Assembly: GCF_900109145.1 (NCBI RefSeq) | Contig: NZ_FNYY01000008.1 | Span: 62,001 to 126,000 of the forward strand | Direction of reading: 5' to 3' | Length of the DNA stretch: 64,000 nucleotides | Source of the DNA: Marinovum algicola | GTDB lineage: Bacteria > Pseudomonadota > Alphaproteobacteria > Rhodobacterales > Rhodobacteraceae | Shown here: piece by piece, positions 32,659 to 41,380 of the stretch | How positions within the stretch are numbered: the first letter of the stretch is position 1 | Layout: each line of letters opens with the position of its first letter | Translations under genes and position numbers: made by a program | The notes under the pieces: model-generated | Seen by the model: only the letters and a program-made list of their open reading frames with translations | What the model was told of the DNA's origin: nothing | Database searches by the model: none

Positions 32659-33960
32659 ATGCCCGTCTTTCTGTCGACCTCAGCGCCCGATTTCGAGGCC
32701 AAGTTCCGCGCCCTGCTGAGCGCCAAGCGTGAAGACAGCCCCGATGTCGACGATACCGTCGCCAGGATCATCGCCGACGTCCGGTGCCGGGGCGACCGGG
32801 CGGTGGTCGAGTTGACCGAGCGCTTTGACCGGCTGACGCTCGACCCCGCGGGCATGGCCTTTACCGCAGAGGAGATCGCGGCGCAGTGCGCCAAGGTGCC
32901 CGACGCCGAGCGTCAGGCGCTGGAAACTGCCGCCGAGCGGATCCGCGCCTATCACGTGCGCCAATTGCCCGACGATCAGCAATGGACCGATCCCGAGGGC
33001 GCCACGCTCGGCTGGCGCTGGACCGCCGTCTCGGCGGCGGGCCTCTATGTGCCCGGCGGGCTGGCCTCTTATCCCTCTTCGGTGCTGATGAACGCGATCC
33101 CGGCCAAGGTCGCCGGTGTCGACCGGCTGGCGATCACCGTGCCGACGCCGGATGGCGTGGTGAACCCGCTGGTTCTGCTGGCCGCGCGGATCGCCGGGGT
33201 CGACGAGGTCTATCGCATCGGCGGTGCCCAGGCGATTGCCGCGCTGGCCTATGGCACCGAGACCATTGCGCCGGTCGACAAGATCACCGGCCCCGGCAAT
33301 GCCTTTGTCGCTGCCGCCAAACGCAGGGTCTTCGGCAAGGTGGGCATCGACATGATCGCCGGCCCCTCCGAGATTCTGGTGATCGCCGACCGCGACAACG
33401 ACCCCGACTGGATCGCGCTCGACCTGATGAGCCAGGCCGAGCACGACGAGAGCGCGCAATCGCTGCTGATCACCGATGACGCGGAGTTCGGCCGTGCGGT
33501 GGCCGAGGCAGTGGAAAAACGCCTCGAAACGCTGGAGCGCCGCGCCATTGCCGGCGCCAGCTGGCGTGATTTCGGCGCCGTAATCACCGTTGCCGACCTC
33601 GACGAAGCCGCCGAGCTGTCAGACCGCATCGCGCCTGAACACCTCGAGCTTTGCGTCGCCGACCCGGAGGCGTTGAGCGGGAAAATCCGCCACGCCGGCG
33701 CGATCTTTCTCGGCCAGTGGACGCCCGAGGCGATCGGCGATTACGTCGGCGGCCCGAACCACGTGCTGCCCACCGCCCGTTCGGCGCGGTTTTCCTCGGG
33801 GTTATCGGTGCTCGATTTCATGAAGCGCACCACCCTGTCAAAGATGTCGCCCGACGCCCTGCGCGCCTGTGGCCCGGCGGCCGAGGTGCTGGCGAAATCC
33901 GAGAGCCTTGAGGCGCATGGTCTCTCGGTCACCGCGCGGCTGCGCAAGCTGAACGGATAA
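32659..33960 (+). CDS. hisD: histidinol dehydrogenase
   Basis: 433 residues. The zinc-dependent family oxidises L-histidinol to L-histidine in two NAD+-linked steps. Hallmarks are AAGLYVPGGLASYPSSVLMNAIPA, DMIAGPSEILVIAD, the QAEHDE zinc site and the APEHLEL catalytic Glu/His pair. ATG 32659 follows CAGGAG. It ends 3 bases before arsC, so both could share a transcript. Other his genes are not in the window, in keeping with the scattered his genes of alphaproteobacteria. Confidence 0.96.
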   Translation: MPVFLSTSAPDFEAKFRALLSAKREDSPDVDDTVARIIADVRCRGDRAVVELTERFDRLTLDPAGMAFTAEEIAAQCAKVPDAERQALETAAERIRAYHVRQLPDDQQWTDPEGATLGWRWTAVSAAGLYVPGGLASYPSSVLMNAIPAKVAGVDRLAITVPTPDGVVNPLVLLAARIAGVDEVYRIGGAQAIAALAYGTETIAPVDKITGPGNAFVAAAKRRVFGKVGIDMIAGPSEILVIADRDNDPDWIALDLMSQAEHDESAQSLLITDDAEFGRAVAEAVEKRLETLERRAIAGASWRDFGAVITVADLDEAAELSDRIAPEHLELCVADPEALSGKIRHAGAIFLGQWTPEAIGDYVGGPNHVLPTARSARFSSGLSVLDFMKRTTLSKMSPDALRACGPAAEVLAKSESLEAHGLSVTARLRKLNG

Positions 33961-33963
33961 GCC

Positions 33964-34311
33964 ATGGCGATTGTCATCTTTCACAATCCCAATTGCTCCA
34001 AGTCCCGCGCCGCGCTCGATCTGATCCGCGCCGCCGGACAGGAGCCGACCGTGGTGCCCTACCTCGGGACCGGCTGGACCCGGCCGCAGCTTCAGGCGCT
34101 GTTCGCGGCGGCCGATCTGCGCCCGCGTGACGCCCTGCGCAGCGCTCGCGGCCCGGCCCGGGAGCTGGGCCTGCTCGATGAGGGCACCAGCGACGAGACG
34201 ATCCTCGACGCCATGGTGGCCCATCCCGAGCTGGTCGAACGGCCGCTGGTGTGCAGCCCGAAAGGCGTGCGCCTCTGCCGTCCGCCCGAGCGGGTACGCG
34301 ACCTGCTGTAA
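33964..34311 (+). CDS. arsC: arsenate reductase (glutaredoxin-dependent)
   Basis: 115 residues of the ArsC thioredoxin fold. The active cysteine is in HNPNCSKSR, the position of Cys12 in the E. coli enzyme, and the later arginines (LRSARG, ERPLV, RLCRP) match its oxyanion-binding residues. It converts arsenate to arsenite using glutaredoxin. It lies directly downstream of hisD; the ACR3 exporter (44 kb) and ArsR-permease (22.6 kb) are elsewhere in the window, so the arsenic genes are dispersed. Confidence 0.87.
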   Translation: MAIVIFHNPNCSKSRAALDLIRAAGQEPTVVPYLGTGWTRPQLQALFAAADLRPRDALRSARGPARELGLLDEGTSDETILDAMVAHPELVERPLVCSPKGVRLCRPPERVRDLL

Positions 34312-34377
34312 GCCGGGCTTGATCGGGCGCGATGGCGCGCCTTATGGTTGGGCTGAGCAGAACCGACAGGACAGGCC

Positions 34378-34881
34378 ATGTTTGCAAAAGCCCTGAGTCT
34401 CGCGGGGGGGATCGCCGGCGCGGTGGGCCTGTCGCAATTCCCCGAGTTCTCGCAGCAATATGCCCAGCGGCTGGGCGGCGCGGTGGACGAATTGGCGCGC
34501 GTGGTGGAAGACTTCGATGCGGATGCTTCCGACGTCGGGCTGAACCGCGACGAGGCGCTGTCGCAGCTCTCGCGCGGCGGATCGCTGGCACGGGCGCGGG
34601 CCGCGACAATGGCGGCGACCATTGCGCGGCATCAGAAGCTTTCGGCGGATCTGGCTGCGCTCGAGGGCGCCGGGCCCTTTACCCGCGCCTATTTCGCCAC
34701 GCGAATGACCGACAGCGTCATCGCCGAACGCGCCTGGCAGGCCTACAAACCGGCGGTGCCCACCACCTTCGAGGGCGTCACCTTTGCCGGTGTCGGCTAT
34801 CTGACCGGGCTGCTGCTGGTCGGTGCGGCGCTGTCGGTGCTGCGGCGGCTGTTCCGCCGCCGGCGTCCGGTCACGACCTAA
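34378..34881 (+). CDS. DUF2937 membrane protein
   Basis: 167 residues. The conserved GLSQFPEFSQQYAQRLGGAVDELARVV block defines DUF2937 (shown in part: SQFPEFSQQYAQRLGGA). A helix at the start and a longer transmembrane helix near the end (VGYLTGLLLVGAALSVL) flank a helical region. Function not known. It ends in the convergent gene, sharing 4 bases. Confidence 0.82.
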   Translation: MFAKALSLAGGIAGAVGLSQFPEFSQQYAQRLGGAVDELARVVEDFDADASDVGLNRDEALSQLSRGGSLARARAATMAATIARHQKLSADLAALEGAGPFTRAYFATRMTDSVIAERAWQAYKPAVPTTFEGVTFAGVGYLTGLLLVGAALSVLRRLFRRRRPVTT

Positions 34882-35246
34882 AGCTCGATCTCGGTGTCGC
34901 CGGTCACCGGCGCGTCAAGCATCTCTTGCGGGGTCTTGCGGCGGATGATGATATCGCCGTTGGGCAGAATCTCGGGCGGGTGATAGGCGCTCCAGTCCTC
35001 GACCTCGGCCATCAGATCCCGCAGCGCTGGGCCCATTTCGCGGACAAAGCTGCGCAGGTTGGGCTCGATCTCGCGGGCGAAGCCCTCGAGCTCGCGTAGC
35101 GCCGGTTCCATTTCGTCCATCAGCCCGCGAAAGAACAGCTTGGCGCCTTCTTCCATCAGGTTGTAATTGTCCTCCGACTCCTCCTGCGCGGCGGCCGGCA
35201 GGGCGAGGCAGGTGGCAAGCATGGTGGCGGTGACGATCTGTTTCAT
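34878..35246 (-). CDS. secreted/periplasmic acidic protein, unrecognised
   Basis: 122 residues starting with a signal peptide (MKQIVTATMLATCLALPAAA). The mature part is rich in glutamate and helices (LFFRGLMDEMEPALRELEGFA), and ends with PPEILPNGDIIIRRK. Start is ATG 35246, not the longer upstream frame. I recall it as a hypothetical protein of Rhodobacterales, with no assigned role. Its stop is embedded in the DUF2937 stop region on the other strand. Confidence 0.72.
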   Translation of the reverse strand: MKQIVTATMLATCLALPAAAQEESEDNYNLMEEGAKLFFRGLMDEMEPALRELEGFAREIEPNLRSFVREMGPALRDLMAEVEDWSAYHPPEILPNGDIIIRRKTPQEMLDAPVTGDTEIEL

Positions 35247-35289
35247 GATGCGGCTTTCATCGCTGCAAATGTCGTATGACATATAGGGC

Positions 35290-35874
35290 TCAGAGCGCGC
35301 GCATCCAGACCTGCAAGGGTTTTTCGGTGGCCTCGGGCCGATCGATATCCTGCCATTCCAGCCAGGCCTCGGCCCCCGCCACGGGCGCATAACCACGCTT
35401 GCGCCAGAAGCCGTCGAACGGGCGATACCCCGCCGGCCGCAGGGGGTGATCGTCGGGCCGGCGCACGGCGCAGAACAGCGCGTGGTCAAAGCCCTGTGCC
35501 CGGGCAAAGCGCTCGCGCCGGTCAAAAAAGGCATGGCCGATGCCGCGGCCGCGATACGCGGGCAGCAACACGCTCTCGGCGCAATAGAAGATGCGCGCCA
35601 GGGGCACCGGCAGGGCGGCGGCCACCGCCCGGAATTCCTCGGCGTGGTCCTCCAGCGGCGTGCCGGTGGCGGCGCCGATCAGCCGCGTGCCGTCAAAGGC
35701 GCCGACAAGGATCGCGCGGTCCGAGTTGCGGTAACTCTCGAGATAGGCGGCCTCGTAGGCCGGATCGCCGTCATAGAGATAGGGCCAGTCGCGAAACACG
35801 GCGATGCGCAGCCGGGCCACATCGTCGAGCGCCGCATCCAACGCCGCGCCGGTCAGTACCCGCAGCTGCGTCAT
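35290..35874 (-). CDS. GNAT-family acetyltransferase
   Basis: 194 residues. The acetyl-CoA-binding stretch AESVLLPAYRGRGIGHAFFDRRERFA carries the classical R-G-x-G-I-G loop, shown as YRGRGIGH. The substrate is not predictable. ATG 35874 overlaps the stop of the phosphatase gene (ATGA), so the two genes are coupled. Confidence 0.85.
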   Translation of the reverse strand: MTQLRVLTGAALDAALDDVARLRIAVFRDWPYLYDGDPAYEAAYLESYRNSDRAILVGAFDGTRLIGAATGTPLEDHAEEFRAVAAALPVPLARIFYCAESVLLPAYRGRGIGHAFFDRRERFARAQGFDHALFCAVRRPDDHPLRPAGYRPFDGFWRKRGYAPVAGAEAWLEWQDIDRPEATEKPLQVWMRAL

Positions 35875-36326
35875 GCGCTGACCGAGCCCCAATCGGCCTT
35901 GAGCTGGTTGACGATCTGATCGCGGGTCTGGCGATAGGCGGCGAGCTTGGCTTCGCGTGTGTCGCCCTGGGCGGTCGGGTCCATGATCGGCCAGTAATCC
36001 ACCGTCAGATGGAAAAACCGCGTCAGCTCCAGCGCCCGGTGCTGGCTGGCGGGCGAGAGCGCGACCACCAGATCGAAAGAGGACAACGCCTCGCCCATCT
36101 GCTCCAGCTCGTCGAAGCTGCGCGAGCGGTGGCGGTCGAGTTCCACCCCGATTTCCTGGCAGACGGCGATGGCAAATCCGTCGATCTCCAGATCGTTGCG
36201 CACGCCGACCGACTGCACATAGGTCTGGAGCCCGTAGAATTTCTTCATGATGCCTTCGGCCATCGGCGAGCGGACGGCGTTGTGATCGCAGCAGAAGAGG
36301 ATGGATTGCGGCAGCGGGCGCGTCAC
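35871..36326 (-). CDS. low-molecular-weight protein tyrosine phosphatase-like
   Basis: 151 residues. ILFCCDHNAVRSPMAEG contains the C-x5-R-S phosphate loop (Cys13, Arg19), of the arsenate-reductase/LMW-phosphatase fold, and the late DYWPIMDPTAQG holds the acidic residue. The substrate may be a phosphotyrosine or an arsenate. Start is uncertain: GTG 36326, four bases past the UPF0262 stop, is chosen; a GTG at 36353 would overlap that gene by 23 bases. It lies between UPF0262 and the GNAT gene. Confidence 0.82.
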   Translation of the reverse strand: MTRPLPQSILFCCDHNAVRSPMAEGIMKKFYGLQTYVQSVGVRNDLEIDGFAIAVCQEIGVELDRHRSRSFDELEQMGEALSSFDLVVALSPASQHRALELTRFFHLTVDYWPIMDPTAQGDTREAKLAAYRQTRDQIVNQLKADWGSVSA

Positions 36327-36330
36327 CAGG

Positions 36331-36810
36331 TCAGGCCCCGAAGTGCAGGACACAGATCAGCGTGAACAGCCGGCGCGCGGTGTCATTGTCGAGCTCGGCC
36401 TTGCCCTCGAGCCTTTCCTGAAGGATGCGCGCGCCTTCGTTGTGGATGCCCCGGCGGGCCATGTCGATGGTTTCGATCTGGCTGGCGGGCAGCTTCTTGA
36501 CCGCATCGAAGTAGCTTTTGCAGATGTGGAAGTAATCCTTGACCACCTGCCGGAAGGGGCTGAGCGACAGGTGAAACTCTGCCGCCTTCTGATGATCCTC
36601 GGTGTCCAGGTCGAAGACCAGCCGCTTGTCGCGGATGCAGAGCGTCAGCCGGTAGGGCCCGGGCGGGACCGCCGCGCCCTCGCGGGCGGGCAGGGCAAAG
36701 GAGTTCTGCTCCATCAGATCGAAGAGCGCCACCTTGCGTTCCTGTTCGACCTCCGGGGTGGGGGGCGGCAGGTTGGCGTCGTCCAGGTCAATCGCGATGA
36801 TACGGCTCAT
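36331..36810 (-). CDS. UPF0262 family protein
   Basis: 159 residues. Start ATG 36810, MSRIIAIDLDDANLPPPTPEVEQERKVALFDL (first part MSRIIAIDLDD is typical), then the LVFDLDTED segment and the TIDMARRGIHNEGA region. Conserved across alphaproteobacteria as an uncharacterised family, often close to hisD and a low-molecular-weight phosphatase gene; both are nearby here, with hisD in the other direction. Confidence 0.88.
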   Translation of the reverse strand: MSRIIAIDLDDANLPPPTPEVEQERKVALFDLMEQNSFALPAREGAAVPPGPYRLTLCIRDKRLVFDLDTEDHQKAAEFHLSLSPFRQVVKDYFHICKSYFDAVKKLPASQIETIDMARRGIHNEGARILQERLEGKAELDNDTARRLFTLICVLHFGA

Positions 36811-36944
36811 GAGACTTGGCCTTGGCTGGGAAGGGTATCAGAGGCGTAGCGGATCGGCGGGGGCGGGGCAATGCGGCGGGTCGACACCGGGGTCCGTGGT
36901 GTTGCAGGCGGGGTGCAGTGCGGCCCGGCGCCGTTCCTCGCGCA

Positions 36945-37892
36945 TCAGGGCAGCGCGATGGCCAGCATCGCGCTGATGGTGAGAAATGACAGGGCGGTCA
37001 TCACCAGCATCGCCAGGGAGGCATTGCGGTCGTCACCATACCGTTGTGCCAGGATCGGATAGATGGCCATCGCCGGCGTTGCGGCCAAGATCACCGCAGC
37101 CGATGCCAGCAGAGGATCGCTCACCCGCTGACCCAGTGCCGCCATGAGGAGCAGGCCCAGGGCCACCGCCGCCGGATGGCCGAGCAACTTGCCCGCCACG
37201 ACGTGAAACACCGATGCCCTCGCCGTGCGCAGGCGCAGCGCGGCCACCGAACCGCCGATCACCGCCAGCGAGACCGCGGCACTGGCGGAGGCCAGGATGT
37301 CGATCGGGCGATCGATCAGCACCGGCAGGGTGATGCCCGATGCCGAGATCGCCAGCCCCAGCACCAAGGCAATGAGGATGGGGTTGCGCGCCAGCCTTGC
37401 GGCGATCTTCCGCACCAGTCTGCCGCCCGTCAGATCACCGCCCGCCGCCCGTTCGGCCATCACAAGGACAAGCGGGATCATGACAAGGTTTTCGACGATC
37501 ATGTTCAGGGCAAGCGCCGTCGCCGCCACCTCCGGCAGCGCCATCAGAAGGATGGGATAGCCGATGAAGCCGCTGTTGGCACAGGACATCCCCATCGCGG
37601 CGAAGGTGCTTTGCCGCACCGTTCCACCGGTGACGCGCCGCGTCCAGAGATAGCCCAGCGCAAACACCGCCAGCGAACCGAACAACACCGCGCCGAGGTA
37701 GCCCAGGTTGGCGATCTCGCCCAAGGGGCGGGTCGAGACAGCGCGCAGGATCAGCGCGGGCAAGGCGAGGTTGATCACGAACTTGCCCAGCGCGTCCATA
37801 TCGGTCGAGGTGAAAACGCCAAGCCGGACCGACAGAAACCCGATGCCGATCAGCACGAAGATCACGCCGGTAATGGCCAAGATATCAAGCAT
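36945..37892 (-). CDS. AEC-family transporter
   Basis: 315 residues, about ten helices in a five-plus-five arrangement. NLALPALILRAV and the later GMSCANSGFIGYPI segment with NMIVENLVMIPLVL are typical of the auxin efflux carrier family, which in bacteria export or import organic acids. Substrate not known. The gene is alone on this strand between proS and UPF0262. Confidence 0.88.
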   Translation of the reverse strand: MLDILAITGVIFVLIGIGFLSVRLGVFTSTDMDALGKFVINLALPALILRAVSTRPLGEIANLGYLGAVLFGSLAVFALGYLWTRRVTGGTVRQSTFAAMGMSCANSGFIGYPILLMALPEVAATALALNMIVENLVMIPLVLVMAERAAGGDLTGGRLVRKIAARLARNPILIALVLGLAISASGITLPVLIDRPIDILASASAAVSLAVIGGSVAALRLRTARASVFHVVAGKLLGHPAAVALGLLLMAALGQRVSDPLLASAAVILAATPAMAIYPILAQRYGDDRNASLAMLVMTALSFLTISAMLAIALP

Positions 37893-37956
37893 AGGGGCCT
37901 CTACCCTGCAAGCTGCGCAGCGGTCGCGTCAGTGGTCGGAAGGTCTCAGGAACCGC

Positions 37957-37979
37957 GAGGCGCCGGGATGCGGCGCCTC
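37957..37979. repeat. 8-bp perfect hairpin after proS
   Basis: GAGGCGCC (37957-37964) and GGCGCCTC (37972-37979), loop of seven. It sits between the proS stop and the AEC gene. It lacks a U-tract, so it is at best a weak terminator. Confidence 0.4.
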
Positions 37980-37993
37980 ACTGTTCGTCGTGC

Positions 37994-39334
37994 TCAGACG
38001 GCGCCGGCGTAAATCGCCGCGATGCGCTTGACCGCCTCTTCGGGGGGCAGGTCCTCGCTTTCGCCGGTGCGGCGCGAGGTCAGTTCCACCACGCCGTTCT
38101 TGAGCCCGCGCGGTCCGACGGTGATCCGCCAGGGCAGGCCGATCAGGTCCATCGTGGCGAATTTCGCCCCGGCGCGTTCCTTGCGGTCGTCGTAGAGCGG
38201 GTCGAGACCCAGCGCCTTGAGCGAGGCGTAAAGCGCCTCGCAGGCGGCGTCGGCCTCACCGTCGCCCTGCTTGAGGTTGACGATGCCGCAGTGGAACGGC
38301 GTCACGCCCTCGGGCCAGATGATGCCCTTGTCGTCGTGGCTGGCCTCGATGATCGCGCCCAGGAGGCGCGAGACGCCGATGCCGTGGCTGCCCATGTGCA
38401 CCGGCACCTTGGTGCCGGCGTCATCGGTGACGGTCGCGCCCATGGCATCGGAATACTTGGTGCCGAAATAGAAGATCTGGCCGACCTCGATGCCGCGCGC
38501 GGTGCGGCGGCGCGCTTCGGGCACCTGGTTGAAAAGCGCCTCGTCATGGGTCTCGTCGGTGCGGGCATAGCGCGAGGTGAACTCCTCGAGCACCGCCTGA
38601 CAGGCGGCGTGATCGTCGAAATCGATCTCGCGGTCACCGAATTTCAGATCGGTGATCTCGCTGTCGTAAAACACCTCCGACTCGCCAGTCTCGGCCAGCA
38701 CCAGGAATTCATGGGTGTCGTCGCCACCGATCGGACCGGAGTCGGCGCGCATCGGGATGGCTTGCAGGCCCATGCGTTCATAGGTGCGCAGATAGCTCAC
38801 CAGGTGGCGGTTGTAGGCATGCAGCGCGTCTTCCTTGGTGAGGTCGAAGTTGTAGCCGTCTTTCATCAGGAACTCGCGGCCGCGCATCACGCCGAACCGC
38901 GGGCGGATCTCGTCACGGAACTTCCATTGGATCTGATAGAGCGTCAGCGGCAGATCCTTGTAGCTGCCGACATGGGCGCGGAAGATGTCGGTGATCAGCT
39001 CTTCGGCGGTGGGGGTAAAGAGAATGTCGCGGTCGTGCCTATCGCGGATGCGCAGCATCTCTTCGCCGTAATCGTCATAACGCCCGCTTTCACGCCAGAG
39101 CTCGGCCGACTGGATCGTCGGCATCAGCATGGCGATATGGCCGGCGCGGGCCTGTTCCTCGTGGATGATCTGCTCGATCTTGCGCAGCACCTTGAAGCCC
39201 AGCGGCAGCCAGGAATAGATCCCGGCGCTGGCCTGCTTGATCATGCCGGCCCGCAGCATCAGCCGGTGGCTGACGATCTGCGCCTCGGCGGGGTTTTCCT
39301 TGAGGACGGGAAGAAAGTAGCGGGAGAGACGCAT
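37994..39334 (-). CDS. proS: prolyl-tRNA synthetase (short, without editing domain)
   Basis: 446 residues, class II synthetase. Motif 2 ([23 protein letters not shown], shown partly as [16 protein letters not shown]) and motif 3 ([14 protein letters not shown]) are intact. The length is that of alphaproteobacterial ProRS lacking most of the alanine-editing insertion domain, where editing is done by a separate protein. It charges tRNA-Pro. Start ATG 39334; the longer open frame lacks family-like residues. Confidence 0.96.
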   Translation of the reverse strand: MRLSRYFLPVLKENPAEAQIVSHRLMLRAGMIKQASAGIYSWLPLGFKVLRKIEQIIHEEQARAGHIAMLMPTIQSAELWRESGRYDDYGEEMLRIRDRHDRDILFTPTAEELITDIFRAHVGSYKDLPLTLYQIQWKFRDEIRPRFGVMRGREFLMKDGYNFDLTKEDALHAYNRHLVSYLRTYERMGLQAIPMRADSGPIGGDDTHEFLVLAETGESEVFYDSEITDLKFGDREIDFDDHAACQAVLEEFTSRYARTDETHDEALFNQVPEARRRTARGIEVGQIFYFGTKYSDAMGATVTDDAGTKVPVHMGSHGIGVSRLLGAIIEASHDDKGIIWPEGVTPFHCGIVNLKQGDGEADAACEALYASLKALGLDPLYDDRKERAGAKFATMDLIGLPWRITVGPRGLKNGVVELTSRRTGESEDLPPEEAVKRIAAIYAGAV

Positions 39335-39545
39335 CGCGTGACCTTTGGCAATCCGGGGTTGGCAGCGGTTTTGAGCCATGGGCGCAGCGATGGCAAGGGG
39401 CAGGGGCCCCGCACCGCCCATTCCCCCGCAATCTGCTGGCGCAAGCGGCGTTTTCCCCGTGCCGCACCGCTTCGCGCCCGCCCCGTCGCTCTTGCAACCC
39501 TCTTCGCGACGGGCGATGTATCGATAAACTAAAGGGGAAGCCCAC

Positions 39546-40604
39546 ATGGCCCTGCCGGTACGGGAACAATTCAAATATTGGGGCGTCGCGGCGGTGGTTT
39601 TTTCCGTCGTGCTCTGGTTTCTGGGCGATGTGCTCCTGCCCTTCGTGCTCGGGGGGGCGATTGCCTATCTGCTCGATCCGGTGGCCGACCGGCTGGAGCG
39701 GGCCGGGCTGAGCCGGGCGGCCTCGGTCGCGGTCATCACGGTACTGGCGATGGTGGTCTTTGTGCTGCTCTCGCTGCTGGTGGTGCCGACGCTGGTGCGG
39801 CAGGCGGCGGATCTGGTCAATATCGCGCCCCAGCTCTTTACCAATCTCAAGGATTTCCTGGTCTCGCGCTTTCCCGATCTGGTGGATTCCGAATCCGCCG
39901 TGAGGCAGTCGCTGGTCTCGATCGGTGAGCGGGTGCAGGAATATGGCGGCAAGTTCCTGGAAACAGTACTGTCTTCCGCCGCCTCGATCATCAACGTGGT
40001 GCTGCTCTTTGTCATCGTGCCGGTTGTCTCGGTCTATCTGCTGGTCGATTGGGATCGCATGGTTGCCCGGATCGACGATCTGCTGCCGCGCGATCATGCG
40101 CCGGTGATCCGTCAACTGGCGCGTGATATCGACAGGACGCTGGCCAGTTTCATCCGTGGCATGGGGATGGTCTGCCTGATCCTCGGCACCTATTACGCCG
40201 TGGCGCTGATGCTGGCGGGGCTGCAATTCGGGCTGATCGTGGGCTTCATTGCCGGGCTGATCACCTTCATCCCCTACGTCGGCGCCTTGGTCGGCGGGGC
40301 GCTCGCCGTGGGGCTGGCGCTGTTCCAATTTTGGGGGGATTGGTTGCAAATTGCCGCGGTTGCGCTAATTTTTGTTGTAGGCCAAGTAATTGAGGGCAAT
40401 TTCCTGACGCCCAAGCTGGTAGGCGACTCGGTGGGATTACACCCGGTCTGGCTCCTCCTGGCGCTAAGCGTTTTCGGGTCGCTGTTCGGATTCGTAGGTA
40501 TGCTGGTTGCGGTGCCGGTCGCGGCGGCGCTGGGCGTGATTGCCAGGTTCGCCACACGGCAGTATCTTGACAGCCGATTGTACCGGGGGGTGTCTGATGA
40601 CTAG
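39546..40604 (+). CDS. AI-2E/PerM family permease
   Basis: 352 residues, about eight helices. [23 protein letters not shown]-like start (residues after 30: [16 protein letters not shown]), [23 protein letters not shown], and [25 protein letters not shown] fit PerM proteins. It is distant from the one at 9662. A patch near the end (40320-40520) uses many A/T-ending codons, unlike the rest, and may contain a promoter for the next gene. Upstream of hdaA with overlapping ends, an arrangement frequently seen in the class. Confidence 0.9.
   Translation: MALPVREQFKYWGVAAVVFSVVLWFLGDVLLPFVLGGAIAYLLDPVADRLERAGLSRAASVAVITVLAMVVFVLLSLLVVPTLVRQAADLVNIAPQLFTNLKDFLVSRFPDLVDSESAVRQSLVSIGERVQEYGGKFLETVLSSAASIINVVLLFVIVPVVSVYLLVDWDRMVARIDDLLPRDHAPVIRQLARDIDRTLASFIRGMGMVCLILGTYYAVALMLAGLQFGLIVGFIAGLITFIPYVGALVGGALAVGLALFQFWGDWLQIAAVALIFVVGQVIEGNFLTPKLVGDSVGLHPVWLLLALSVFGSLFGFVGMLVAVPVAAALGVIARFATRQYLDSRLYRGVSDD
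40344..40371 (+). promoter_or_regulatory. possible internal promoter for hdaA
   Basis: TTGCAA (40344-40349), 16 bases, TAATTT (40366-40371), inside the perM-like gene and about 230-260 bases upstream of hdaA. It lies in the AT-rich patch. Only a pattern match. Confidence 0.35.
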
Positions 40605-40629
40605 GCCTTTGGATCACGAGGCATTTTTG

Positions 40630-41313
40630 ATGACGCGACAACTGAAGTTCGATCTGACGGCGCGGCCTGCGCTGGGACGCGAGGATTTTTACGTCTCGCC
40701 GGCCAATGCCGTGGCGCTGAGCATGATCGACGCCTGGCGCGACTGGCCCAACCGCAAGCTGGTGCTCAAGGGCGCGCATGGCAGCGGCAAGACCCATCTG
40801 GCACATGTCTGGGCCGAGATGTCGGGCGCGCGCATCATCCGCGCCGTCGACCTGCCCGACGTCAATGTCGCCGAACTGGCGCAGGCGCCGCTCTGCATCG
40901 AGGATGCCGAGAGCGCGGCCGGCAACGAGGACGCCGAGGCGCATATGTTCCACCTGCACAATCTGGTGCTGGCCGAGGGGCATGCGCTGCTTCTGACCAC
41001 CACGCTCGAGCCGGCCTATTGGTCGCTCGAACTGCCCGATCTCAAGAGCCGGGTGCAGGGCACGCAGGTGATCTCGCTCAACCCGCCCGATGACGAGCTT
41101 TTGGGGGCGGTCTTGGGCAAGCTGTTCGCCGACCGCCAGATCAGCCCCAACCCCGATGTGATCCCCTATCTCGTGCGCCACGCGCCGCGGTCTTTCGACG
41201 TCGCGCGCAAGATTGTGGCGACGCTCGACGATATGGCGATGGGCACCGGCAAGCCGATGAGCCGCGAAATGGCGCGCCGCGCCGTCGCCGGGCTGAACGA
41301 CAGCGAAGAATGA
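40630..41313 (+). CDS. hdaA: DnaA-related regulatory inactivator (Hda)
   Basis: 227 residues. It starts with RQLKFDL, the beta-clamp-binding hexapeptide normally at the Hda N-terminus, followed by RPALGREDFYVSPANA and the AAA+ fold with Walker A GAHGSGKTH. HdaA with the replicative clamp stimulates ATP hydrolysis on DnaA and prevents over-initiation. ATG 40630 is chosen because the clamp motif lies at once after it; a start at 40597 overlaps the upstream gene's end and would add 11 residues. With CcrM and TrcR, this is one of three replication or cell-cycle regulators in the window. Confidence 0.9.
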   Translation: MTRQLKFDLTARPALGREDFYVSPANAVALSMIDAWRDWPNRKLVLKGAHGSGKTHLAHVWAEMSGARIIRAVDLPDVNVAELAQAPLCIEDAESAAGNEDAEAHMFHLHNLVLAEGHALLLTTTLEPAYWSLELPDLKSRVQGTQVISLNPPDDELLGAVLGKLFADRQISPNPDVIPYLVRHAPRSFDVARKIVATLDDMAMGTGKPMSREMARRAVAGLNDSEE

Positions 41314-41380
41314 TTGCCGGGCGCCTCAAGAGGTTGAATTAAGGCTGGAAGCGCCGCGTGATCTGCCCGATGATCCCGCC

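Noticed and set aside
39555-39585. GGAAC-N16-CGTC within the start of the PerM-like gene
   Set aside because: It lies inside coding sequence, has a mismatched -10, and no gene start follows at a suitable distance.
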